From the NCBI RefSeq assembly GCF_036417845.1, contig NC_089983.1:19807207-19871206 (forward strand): a DNA stretch of 64,000 bases, given 5' to 3'. A program made the position numbers and the translations under genes. The stretch is from Apteryx mantelli (taxonomy: Eukaryota > Chordata > Aves > Apterygiformes > Apterygidae). The notes below the pieces were generated by a model, which worked only from the letters and a program-made list of their open reading frames with translations, ran no database searches and was not told the DNA's origin. Below, in pieces: positions 13,161 to 25,080 of this stretch. How positions within the stretch are numbered: the stretch's first letter is position 1; each line of letters opens with the position of its first letter.

Positions 13161-16100
13161 GGCGAGCTCTGGGCCTGAGAAGCCCATTTGTGTGCCAGAC
13201 GAGAAAGTCCTGCCAGGACAGCTGTCTTGGCAGCACACACCTTGCTTTGGCAGCCCCTTTGCAGAGGCACTGCAACGCTGCCTCTAGGCTTTCTCTTTCT
13301 CCCAAGACCAACCCTAACCCTAACCCTAACCCTAGCAAGAAATTGCGGCGAGCTCTGTGCCTGAGAAGCCCATTTGTGTGCCAGACGAGAAAGTCCTCTT
13401 AGGACAGCTGTCTTGGCAGCACACACCTTCCTTTGGCAGCCCCTTTGCAGAGGCACTGCAACGCTGCCTCTAGGCTTTCTCTTTCTCCCAAGCCCAACCC
13501 TAACCCTAACCCTAGCAGGAAATTGCGGCGAGCTCTGTGCCTGAGAAGCCCATTTGTGTGCCAGACGAGAAAGTCCTGCCAGGACAGGTGTCTTGGCAGC
13601 ACACACCTTCCTTTGGCAGCCCCTTTGCAGAGGCACTGCAACGCTGCCTCTAGGCTTTCTCTTTCTCCCAAGACCAACCCTAACCCTAACCCCAACCCTA
13701 GCAGGAAATTGCGGCGAGCTCTGTGCCTGAGAAGCCCATTTGTGTGCCAGACGAGAAAGTCCTCTTAGGACAGGTGTCTTGGCAGCACACACCTTCCTTG
13801 GGCAGCCCCTTTGCAGAGGCACTGCAACGCTGCCTCTAGGCTTTCTCTTTCTCCCAAGACCAACCCTAACCCTAACCCTAACCCTAGCAGGAAATTGCGG
13901 CGAGCTCTGTGCCTGAGAAGCCCATTTGTGTGCCAGACGAGAAAGTCCTGCCAGGACAGGTGTCTTGGCAGCACACACCTTCCTTTGGCAGCCCCTTTGC
14001 AGAGGCACTGCAACGCTGCCTCTAGGCTTTCTCTTTCTCCCAAGACCAACCCTAACCCTAACCCTAACCCTAGCAAGAAATTGCGGCGAGCTCTGTGCCT
14101 GAGAAGCCCATTTGTGTGCCAGACGAGAAAGTCCTGCCAGGACAGGTGTCTTGGCAGCACACACCTTCCTTTGGCAGCCCCTTTGCAGAGGCACTGCAAC
14201 GCTGCCTCTAGGCTTTCTCTTTCTCCCAACACCAACCCTAACCCTAACCCTAACCCTAGCAGGAAATTGCGGCGAGCTCTGTGCCTGAGAAGCCCATTTG
14301 TGTGCCAGACGAGAAAGTCCTGCCAGGACAGCTGTCTTGGCAGCACACACCTTCCTTTGGCAGCCCCTTTGCAGAGGCACTGCAACGCTGCCTCTAGGCT
14401 TTCTCTTTCTCCCAAGCCCAACCCTAACCCTAACCCTAACCCTAGCAGGAAATTGCGGCGAGCTCTGGGCCTGAGAAGCCCATTTGTGTGCCAGACGAGA
14501 AAGTCCTCCCAGGACAGCTGTCTTGGCAGCACACACCTTGCTTTGGCAGCCCCTTTGCAGAGGCACTGCAACGCTGCCTCTAGGCTTTCTCTTTCTCCCA
14601 AGACCAACCCTAACCCTAACCCTAACCCTAGCAAGAAATTGCGGCGAGCTCTGTGCCTGAGAAGCCCATTTGTGTGCCAGACGAGAAAGTCCTGCCAGGA
14701 CAGCTGTCTTGGCAGCACACACCTTCCTTTGGCAGCCCCTTTGCAGAGGCACTGCAACGCTGCCTCTAGGCTTTCTCTTTCTCCCAAGCCCAACCCTAAC
14801 CCTAACCCTAGCAGGAAATTGCGGCGAGCTCTGTGCCTGAGAAGCCCATTTGTGTGCCAGACGAGAAAGTCCTGCCAGGACAGGTGTCTTGGCAGCACAC
14901 ACCTTCCTTTGGCAGCCCCTTTGCAGAGGCACTGCAACGCTGCCTCTAGGCTTTCTCTTTCTCCCAAGACCAACCCTAACCCTAACCCCAACCCTAGCAG
15001 GAAATTGCGGCGAGCTCTGTGCCTGAGAAGCCCATTTGTGTGCCAGACGAGAAAGTCCTCTTAGGACAGGTGTCTTGGCAGCACACACCTTGCTTTGGCA
15101 GCCCCTTTGCAGAGGCACTGCAACGCTGCCTCTAGGCTTTCTCTTTCTCCCAAGACCAACCCTAACCCTAACCCTAACCCTAGCAGGAAATTGCGGCGAG
15201 CTCTGTGCCTGAGAAGCCCATTTGTGTGCCAGACGAGAAAGTCCTGCCAGGACAGGTGTCTTGGCAGCACACACCTTCCTTTGGCAGCCCCTTTGCAGAG
15301 GTACCCCAACGCTGCCTCTAGGCTTTCTCTTTCTCCCAAGCCCAACCCTAACCCTAACCCTAACCCTAGCAAAAAATTGCGGCGAGCTCTGTGCCTGAGA
15401 AGCCCATTTGTGTGCCAGACGAGAAAGTCCTGCCAGGACAGGTGTCTTGGCAGCACACACCTTCCTTTGGCAGCCCCTTTGCAGAGGCACTGCAACGCTG
15501 CCTCTAGGCTTTCTCTTTCTCCCAATCCCAACCCTAACCCTAACCCTAACCCTAGCAGGAAATTGCGGCGAGCTCTGTGCCTGAGAAGCCCATTTGTGTG
15601 CCAGACGAGAAAGTCCTCCCAGGACAGCTGTCTTGGCAGCACACACCTTCCTTTGGCAGCCCCTTTGCAGAGGCACTGCAACGCTGCCTCTAGGCTTTCT
15701 CTTTCTCCCAAGACCAACCCTAACCCTAACCCTAACCCTAGCAAGAAATTGCGGCGAGCTCTGTGCCTGAGAAGCCCATTTGTGTGCCAGACGAGAAAGT
15801 CCTCCCAGGACAGGTGTCTTGGCAGCACACACCTTGCTTTGGCAGCCCCTTTGCAGAGGCACTGCAACGCTGCCTCTAGGCTTTCTCTTTCTCCCAAGAC
15901 CAACCCTAACCCTAACCCTAACCCTAGCAGGAAATTGCGGCGAGCTCTGTGCCTGAGAAGCCCATTTGTGTGCCAGACGAGAAAGTCCTGCCAGGACAGC
16001 TGTCTTGGCAGCACACACCTTCCTTTGGCAGCCCCTTTGCAGAGGCACTGCAACGCTGCCTCTAAGCTTTCTCTTTCTCCCAAGACCAACCCTAACCCTA

Positions 16101-19100
16101 ACCCTAACCCTAGCAGGAAATTGCGGCGAGCTCTGTGCCTGAGAAGCCCATTTGTGTGCCAGACGAGAAAGTCCTCCCAGGACAGGTGTCTTGGCAGCAC
16201 ACACCTTCCTTTGGCAGCCCCTTTGCAGAGGCACTGCAACGCTGCCTCTAGGCTTTCTCTTTCTCCCAAGACCAACCCTAACCCTAACCCTAACCCTAGC
16301 AGGAAATTGCGGCGAGCTCTGTGCCTGAGAAGCCCATTTGTGTGCCAGACGAGAAAGTCCTCCCAGGACAGCTGTCTTGGCAGCACACACCTTCCTTTGG
16401 CAGCCCCTTTGCAGAGGCACTGCAACGCTGCCTCTAGGCTTTCTCTTTCTCCCAAGCCCAACCCTAACCCTAACCCTAACCCTAGCAGGAAATTGCGGCG
16501 AGCTCTGTGCCTGAGAAGCCCATTTGTGTGCCAGACGAGAAAGTCCTGCCAGGACAGCTGTCTTGGCAGCACACACCTTCCTTTGGCAGCCCCTTTGCAG
16601 AGGCACTGCAACGCTGCCTCTAGGCTTTCTCTTTCTCCCAAGACCAACCCTAACCCTAACCCTAACCCTAGCAGGAAATTGCGGCGAGCTCTGTGCCTGA
16701 GAAGCCCATTTGTGTGCCAGACGAGAAAGTCCTGCCAGGACAGGTGTCTTGGCAGCACACACCTTGCTTTGGCAGCCCCTTTGCAGAGGCACTGCAACGC
16801 TGCCTCTAGGCTTTCTCTTTCTCCCAAGACCAACCCTAACCCTAACCCTAACCCTAGCAGGAAATTGCGGCGAGCTCTGTGCCTGAGAAGCCCATTTGTG
16901 TGCCAGACGAGAAAGTCCTCCCAGGACAGGTGTCTTGGCAGCACACACCTTCCTTTGGCAGCCCCTTTGCAGAGGCACTGCAACGCTGCCTCTAGGCTTT
17001 CTCTTTCTCCCAAGACCAACCCTAACCCTAACCCTAACCCTAGCAGGAAATTGCGGCGAGCTCTGTGCCTGAGAAGCCCATTTGTGTGCCAGACGAGAAA
17101 GTCCTCCCAGGACAGGTGTCTTGGCAGCACACACCTTGCTTTGGCAGCCCCTTTGCAGAGGCACTGCAACGCTGCCTCTAGGCTTTCTCTTTCTCCCAAC
17201 ACCAACCCTAACCCTAACCCTAACCCTAGCAGGAAATTGCGGCGAGCTCTGTGCCTGAGAAGCCCATTTGTGTGCCAGACGAGAAAGTCCTGCCAGGACA
17301 GGTGTCTTGGCAGCACACACCTTCCTTTGGCAGCCCCTTTGCAGAGGCACTGCAACGCTGCCTCTAGGCTTTCTCTTTCTCCCAAGACCAACCCTAACCC
17401 TAACCCTAACCCTAGCAAGAAATTGCGGCGAGCTCTGTGCCTGAGAAGCCCATTTGTGTGCCAGACGAGACAGTCCTGCCAGGACAGGTGTCTTGGCAGC
17501 ACACACCTTCCTTTGGCAGCCCCTTTGCAGAGGCACTGCAACGCTGCCTCCAGGCTTTCTCTTTCTCCCAAGCCCAACCCTAACCCTAACCCTAACCCTA
17601 GCAGGAAATTGCGGCGAGCTCTGGGCCTGAGAAGCCCATTTGTGTGCCAGACGAGAAAGTCCTCTTAGGACAGCTGTCTTGGCAGCACACACCTTCCTTT
17701 GGCAGCCCCTTTGCAGAGGCACTGCAACGCTGCCTCTAGGCTTTCTCTTTCTCCCAAGCCCAACCCTAACCCTAACCCTAACCCTAGCAGGAAATTGCGG
17801 CGAGCTCTGTGCCTGAGAAGCCCATTTGTGTGCCAGACGAGAAAGTCCTGCCAGGACAGGTGTCTTGGCAGCACACACCTTGCTTTGGCAGCCCCTTTGC
17901 AGAGATACCCCAACGCTGCCTCTAGGCTTTCTCTTTCTCCCAAGCCCAACCCTAACCCTAACCCCAACCCTAGCAGGAAATTGCGGCGAGCTCTGTGCCT
18001 GAGAAGCCCATTTGTGTGCCAGACGAGAAAGTCCTCTTAGGACAGGTGTCTTCGCAGCACACACCTTCCTTGGGCAGCCCCTTTGCAGAGGCACTGCAAC
18101 GCTGCCTCTAGGCTTTCTCTTTCTCCCAAGACCAACCCTAACCCTAACCCTAACCCTAGCAGGAAATTGCGGCGAGCTCTGTGCCTGAGAAGCCCATTTG
18201 TGTGCCAGACGAGAAAGTCCTGCCAGGACAGGTGTCTTGGCAGCACACACCTTCCTTTGGCAGCCCCTTTGCAGAGGTACCCCAACGCTGCCTCTAGGCT
18301 TTCTCTTTCTCCCAAGACCAACCCTAACCCTAACCCTAACCCTAGCAAAAAATTGCGGCGAGCTCTGTGCCTGAGAAGCCCATTTGTGTGCCAGACGAGA
18401 AAGTCCTGCCAGGACAGGTGTCTTGGCAGCACACACCTTGCTTTGGCAGCCCCTTTGCAGAGGCACTGCAACGCTGCCTCTAGGCTTTCTCTTTCTCCCA
18501 AGCCCAACCCTAACCCTAACCCTAGCAGGAAATTGCGGCGAGCTCTGTGCCTGAGAAGCCCATTTGTGTGCCAGACGAGAAAGTCCTGCCAGGACAGCTG
18601 TCTTGGCAGCACACACCTTGCTTTGGCAGCCCCTTTGCAGAGGCACTGCAACGCTGCCTCTAGGCTTTCTCTTTCTCCCAAGCCCAACCCTAACCCTAAC
18701 CCTAACCCTAGCAGGAAATTGCGGCGAGCTCTGTGCCTGAGAAGCCCATTTGTGTGCCAGACGAGAAAGTCCTCCCAGGACAGGTGTCTTGGCAGCACAC
18801 ACCTTGCTTTGGCAGCCCCTTTGCAGAGGCACTGCAACGCTGCCTCTAGGCTTTCTCTTTCTCCCAAGACCAACCCTAACCCTAACCCTAACCCTAGCAA
18901 GAAATTGCGGCGAGCTCTGTGCCTGAGAAGCCCATTTGTGTGCCAGACGAGAAAGTCCTGCCAGGACAGGTGTCTTGGCAGCACACACCTTGCTTTGGCA
19001 GCCCCTTTGCAGAGGCACTGCAACGCTGCCTCTAGGCTTTCTCTTTCTCCCAAGCCCAACCCTAACCCTAACCCTAACCCCAGCAGGAAATTGCGGCGAG

Positions 19101-21360
19101 CTCTGTGCCTGAGAAGCCCATTTGTGTGCCAGACGAGAAAGTCCTGCCAGGACAGCTGTCTTGGCAGCACACACCTTCCTTTGGCAGCCCCTTTGCAGAG
19201 GCACTGCAACGCTGCCTCTAGGCTTTCTCTTTCTCCCAAGACCAACCCTAACCCTAACCCCAACCCTAGCAGGAAATTGCGGCGAGCTCTGTGCCTGAGA
19301 AGCCCATTTGTGTGCCAGACGAGAAAGTCCTCTTAGGACAGGTGTCTTGGCAGCACACACCTTCCTTGGGCAGCCCCTTTGCAGAGGCACTGCAACGCTG
19401 CCTCTAGGCTTTCTCTTTCTCCCAAGACCAACCCTAACCCTAACCCTAACCCTAGCAGGAAATTGCGGCGAGCTCTGTGCCTGAGAAGCCCATTTGTGTG
19501 CCAGACGAGAAAGTCCTGCCAGGACAGGTGTCTTGGCAGCACACACCTTGCTTTGGCAGCCCCTTTGCAGAGGTACCCCAACGCTGCCTCTAGGCTTTCT
19601 CTTTCTCCCAAGCCCAACCCTAACCCTAACCCTAACCCTAGCAAAAAATTGCGGCGAGCTCTGTGCCTGAGAAGCCCATTTGTGTGCCAGACGAGAAAGT
19701 CCTGCCAGGACAGGTGTCTTGGCAGCACACACCTTCCTTTGGCAGCCCCTTTGCAGAGGCACTGCAACGCTGCCTCTAGGCTTTCTCTTTCTCCCAATCC
19801 CAACCCTAACCCTAACCCTAACCCTAGCAGGAAATTGCGGCGAGCTCTGTGCCTGAGAAGCCCATTTGTGTGCCAGACGAGAAAGTCCTCCCAGGACAGC
19901 TGTCTTGGCAGCACACACCTTCCTTTGGCAGCCCCTTTGCAGAGGCACTGCAACGCTGCCTCTAGGCTTTCTCTTTCTCCCAAGACCAACCCTAACCCTA
20001 ACCCTAACCCTAGCAGGAAATTGCGGCGAGCTCTGTGCCTGAGAAGCCCATTTGTGTGCCAGACGAGAAAGTCCTGCCAGGACAGGTGTCTTGGCAGCAC
20101 ACACCTTGCTTTGGCAGCCCCTTTGCAGAGGCACTGCAACGCTGCCTCTAGGCTTTCTCTTTCTCCCAAGACCAACCCTAACCCTAACCCTAACCCTAGC
20201 AGGAAATTGCGGCGAGCTCTGTGCCTGAGAAGCCCATTTGTGTGCCAGACGAGAAAGTCCTGCCAGGACAGGTGTCTTGGCAGCACACACCTTCCTTTGG
20301 CAGCCCCTTTGCAGAGGCACTGCAACGCTGCCTCTAGGCTTTCTCTTTCTCCCAAGCCCAACCCTAACCCTAACCCTAGCAGGAAATTGCGGCGAGCTCT
20401 GTGCCTGAGAAGCCCATTTGTGTGCCAGACGAGAAAGTCCTGCCAGGACAGCTGTCTTGGCAGCACACACCTTGCTTTGGCAGCCCCTTTGCAGAGATAC
20501 CCCAACGCTGCCTCTAGGCTTTCTCTTTCTCCCAAGCCCAACCCTAACCCTAACCCAAACCCTAGCAGGAAATTGCGGCGAGCTCTGTGCCTGAGAAGCC
20601 CATTCGTGTGCCAGATGAGAAAGTCCTGCCAGGACAGGTGTCTTGGCAGCACACACCTTGCTTTGGCAGCCCCTTTGCAGAGGCACTGCAACGCTGCCTC
20701 TAGGCTTTCTCTTTCTCCCAAGCCCAACCCTAACCCTAACCCTAACCCTAGCAGGAAATTGCGGCGAGCTCTGTGCCTGAGAAGCCCATTTGTGTGCCAG
20801 ACAAGAAAGTCCTGCCAGGACAGCTGTCTTGGCAGCACACACCTTGCTTTGGCAGCCCCTTTGCAGAGGCACTGCAACGCTGCCTCTAGGCTTTCTCTTT
20901 CTCCCAAGACCAACCCTAACCCTAACCCTAACCCTAGCAGGAAATTGCGGCGAGCTCTGTGCCTGAGAAGCCCATTTGTGTGCCAGACGAGAAAGTCCTG
21001 CCAGGACAGGTGTCTTGGCAGCACACACCTTGCTTTGGCAGCCCCTTTGCAGAGGTACCCCAACGCTGCCTCTAGGCTTTCTCTTTCTCCCAAGCCCAAC
21101 CCTAACCCTAACCCTAACCCTAGCAAAAAATTGCGGCGAGCTCTGTGCCTGAGAAGCCCATTTGTGTGCCAGACGAGAAAGTCCTGCCAGGACAGGTGTC
21201 TTGGCAGCACACACCTTCCTTTGGCAGCCCCTTTGCAGAGGCACTGCAACGCTGCCTCTAGGCTTTCTCTTTCTCCCAAGACCAACCCTAACCCTAACCC
21301 TAACCCTAGCAGGAAATTGCGGCGAGCTCTGTGCCTGAGAAGCCCATTTGTGTGCCAGAC

Positions 21361-24300
21361 GAGAAAGTCCTGCCAGGACAGGTGTCTTGGCAGCACACAC
21401 CTTCCTTTGGCAGCCCCTTTGCAGAGGCACTGCAACGCTGCCTCTAGGCTTTCTCTTTCTCCCAAGACCAACCCTAACCCTAACCCTAACCCTAGCAAGA
21501 AATTGCGGCGAGCTCTGTGCCTGAGAAGCCCATTTGTGTGCCAGACGAGAAAGTCCTCCCAGGACAGGTGTCTTGGCAGCACACACCTTGCTTTGGCAGC
21601 CCCTTTGCAGAGGCACTGCAACGCTGCCTCTAGGCTTTCTCTTTCTCCCAAGACCAACCCTAACCCTAACCCTAACCCTAGCAGGAAATTGCGGCGAGCT
21701 CTGTGCCTGAGAAGCCCATTTGTGTGCCAGACGAGAAAGTCCTGCCAGGACAGCTGTCTTGGCAGCACACACCTTCCTTTGGCAGCCCCTTTGCAGAGGC
21801 ACTGCAACGCTGCCTCTAAGCTTTCTCTTTCTCCCAAGACCAACCCTAACCCTAACCCTAACCCTAGCAGGAAATTGCGGCGAGCTCTGTGCCTGAGAAG
21901 CCCATTTGTGTGCCAGACGAGAAAGTCCTCCCAGGACAGGTGTCTTGGCAGCACACACCTTCCTTTGGCAGCCCCTTTGCAGAGGCACTGCAACGCTGCC
22001 TCTAGGCTTTCTCTTTCTCCCAAGACCAACCCTAACCCTAACCCTAACCCTAGCAGGAAATTGCGGCGAGCTCTGTGCCTGAGAAGCCCATTTGTGTGCC
22101 AGACGAGAAAGTCCTGCCAGGACAGCTGTCTTGGCAGCACACACCTTCCTTTGGCAGCCCCTTTGCAGAGGCACTGCAACGCTGCCTCTAGGCTTTCTCT
22201 TTCTCCCAACACCAACCCTAACCCTAACCCTAACCCTAGCAGGAAATTGCGGCGAGCTCTGTGCCTGAGAAGCCCATTTGTGTGCCAGACGAGAAAGTCC
22301 TCCCAGGACAGCTGTCTTGGCAGCACACACCTTCCTTTGGCAGCCCCTTTGCAGAGGCACTGCAACGCTGCCTCTAAGCATTCTCTTTCTCCCAAGACCA
22401 ACCCTAACCCTAACCCTAACCCTAGCAAGAAATTGCGGCGAGCTCTGTGCCTGAGAAGCCCATTTGTGTGCCAGACGAGAAAGTCCTCCCAGGACAGCTG
22501 TCTTGGCAGCACACACCTTGCTTTGGCAGCCCCTTTGCAGAGGCACTGCAACGCTGCCTCTAGGCTTTCTCTTTCTCCCAAGACCAACCCTAACCCTAAC
22601 CCTAACCCTAGCAGGAAATTGCGGCGAGCTCTGTGCCTGAGAAGCCCATTTGTGTGCCAGACGAGAAAGTCCTGCCAGGACAGGTGTCTTGGCAGCACAC
22701 ACCTTGCTTTGGCAGCCCCTTTGCAGAGGTACCCCAACGCTGCCTCTAGGCTTTCTCTTTCTCCCAAGCCCAACCCTAACCCTAACCCTAACCCTAGCAA
22801 AAAATTGCGGCGAGCTCTGTGCCTGAGAAGCCCATTTGTGTGCCAGACGAGAAAGTCCTCCCAGGACAGGTGTCTTGGCAGCACACACCTTCCTTTGGCA
22901 GCCCCTTTGCAGAGGCACTGCAACGCTGCCTCTAGGCTTTCTCTTTCTCCCAAGACCAACCCTAACCCTAACCCTAACCCTAGCAGGAAATTGCGGCGAG
23001 CTCTGTGCCTGAGAAGCCCATTTGTGTGCCAGACGAGAAAGTCCTGCCAGGACAGGTGTCTTGGCAGCACACACCTTCCTTTGGCAGCCCCTTTGCAGAG
23101 GCACTGCAACGCTGCCTCTAGGCTTTCTCTTTCTCCCAAGACCAACCCTAACCCTAACCCTAACCCTAGCAGGAAATTGCGGCGAGCTCTGTGCCTGAGA
23201 AGCCCATTTGTGTGCCAGACGAGAAAGTCCTGCCAGGACAGGTGTCTTGGCAGCACACACCTTCCTTTGGCAGCCCCTTTGCAGAGGCACTGCAACGCTG
23301 CCTCTAGGCTTTCTCTTTCTCCCAAGACCAACCCTAACCCTAACCCTAACCCTAGCAAGAAATTGCGGCGAGCTCTGTGCCTGAGAAGCCCATTTGTGTG
23401 CCAGACGAGAAAGTCCTCCCAGGACAGGTGTCTTGGCAGCACACACCTTGCTTTGGCAGCCCCTTTGCAGAGGCACTGCAACGCTGCCTCTAGGCTTTCT
23501 CTTTCTCCCAAGACCAACCCTAACCCTAACCCTAACCCTAGCAGGAAATTGCGGCGAGCTCTGTGCCTGAGAAGCCCATTTGTGTGCCAGACGAGAAAGT
23601 CCTGCCAGGACAGCTGTCTTGGCAGCACACACCTTCCTTTGGCAGCCCCTTTGCAGAGGCACTGCAACGCTGCCTCTAAGCTTTCTCTTTCTCCCAAGAC
23701 CAACCCTAACCCTAACCCTAACCCTAGCAGGAAATTGCGGCGAGCTCTGTGCCTGAGAAGCCCATTTGTGTGCCAGACGAGAAAGTCCTCCCAGGACAGG
23801 TGTCTTGGCAGCACACACCTTCCTTTGGCAGCCCCTTTGCAGAGGCACTGCAACGCTGCCTCTAGGCTTTCTCTTTCTCCCAAGACCAACCCTAACCCTA
23901 ACCCTAACCCTAGCAGGAAATTGCGGCGAGCTCTGTGCCTGAGAAGCCCATTTGTGTGCCAGACGAGAAAGTCCTGCCAGGACAGCTGTCTTGGCAGCAC
24001 ACACCTTCCTTTGGCAGCCCCTTTGCAGAGGCACTGCAACGCTGCCTCTAGGCTTTCTCTTTCTCCCAACACCAACCCTAACCCTAACCCTAACCCTAGC
24101 AGGAAATTGCGGCGAGCTCTGTGCCTGAGAAGCCCATTTGTGTGCCAGACGAGAAAGTCCTCCCAGGACAGCTGTCTTGGCAGCACACACCTTCCTTTGG
24201 CAGCCCCTTTGCAGAGGCACTGCAACGCTGCCTCTAAGCTTTCTCTTTCTCCCAAGACCAACCCTAACCCTAACCCTAACCCTAGCAAGAAATTGCGGCG

Positions 24301-25080
24301 AGCTCTGTGCCTGAGAAGCCCATTTGTGTGCCAGACGAGAAAGTCCTCCCAGGACAGCTGTCTTGGCAGCACACACCTTGCTTTGGCAGCCCCTTTGCAG
24401 AGGCACTGCAACGCTGCCTCTAGGCTTTCTCTTTCTCCCAAGACCAACCCTAACCCTAACCCTAACCCTAGCAGGAAATTGCGGCGAGCTCTGTGCCTGA
24501 GAAGCCCATTTGTGTGCCAGACGAGAAAGTCCTGCCAGGACAGGTGTCTTGGCAGCACACACCTTGCTTTGGCAGCCCCTTTGCAGAGGTACCCCAACGC
24601 TGCCTCTAGGCTTTCTCTTTCTCCCAAGCCCAACCCTAACCCTAACCCTAACCCTAGCAAAAAATTGCGGCGAGCTCTGTGCCTGAGAAGCCCATTTGTG
24701 TGCCAGACGAGAAAGTCCTCCCAGGACAGGTGTCTTGGCAGCACACACCTTCCTTTGGCAGCCCCTTTGCAGAGGCACTGCAACGCTGCCTCTAGGCTTT
24801 CTCTTTCTCCCAAGACCAACCCTAACCCTAACCCTAACCCTAGCAGGAAATTGCGGCGAGCTCTGTGCCTGAGAAGCCCATTTGTGTGCCAGACGAGAAA
24901 GTCCTGCCAGGACAGGTGTCTTGGCAGCACACACCTTCCTTTGGCAGCCCCTTTGCAGAGGCACTGCAACGCTGCCTCTAGGCTTTCTCTTTCTCCCAAG
25001 ACCAACCCTAACCCTAACCCTAACCCTAGCAGGAAATTGCGGCGAGCTCTGTGCCTGAGAAGCCCATTTGTGTGCCAGAC
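21361..25080 (+). repeat. Near-perfect tandem duplication of a 10-unit (1,860-bp) block
   Basis: Positions 21,361-23,220 and 23,221-25,080 carry the same ten variant units in the same order. Reading the two copies side by side, I see only one difference: A at 22,380 against T at 24,240. Individual units inside each copy differ from one another at many sites, so the block as a whole must have been copied recently. Confidence 0.9.
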
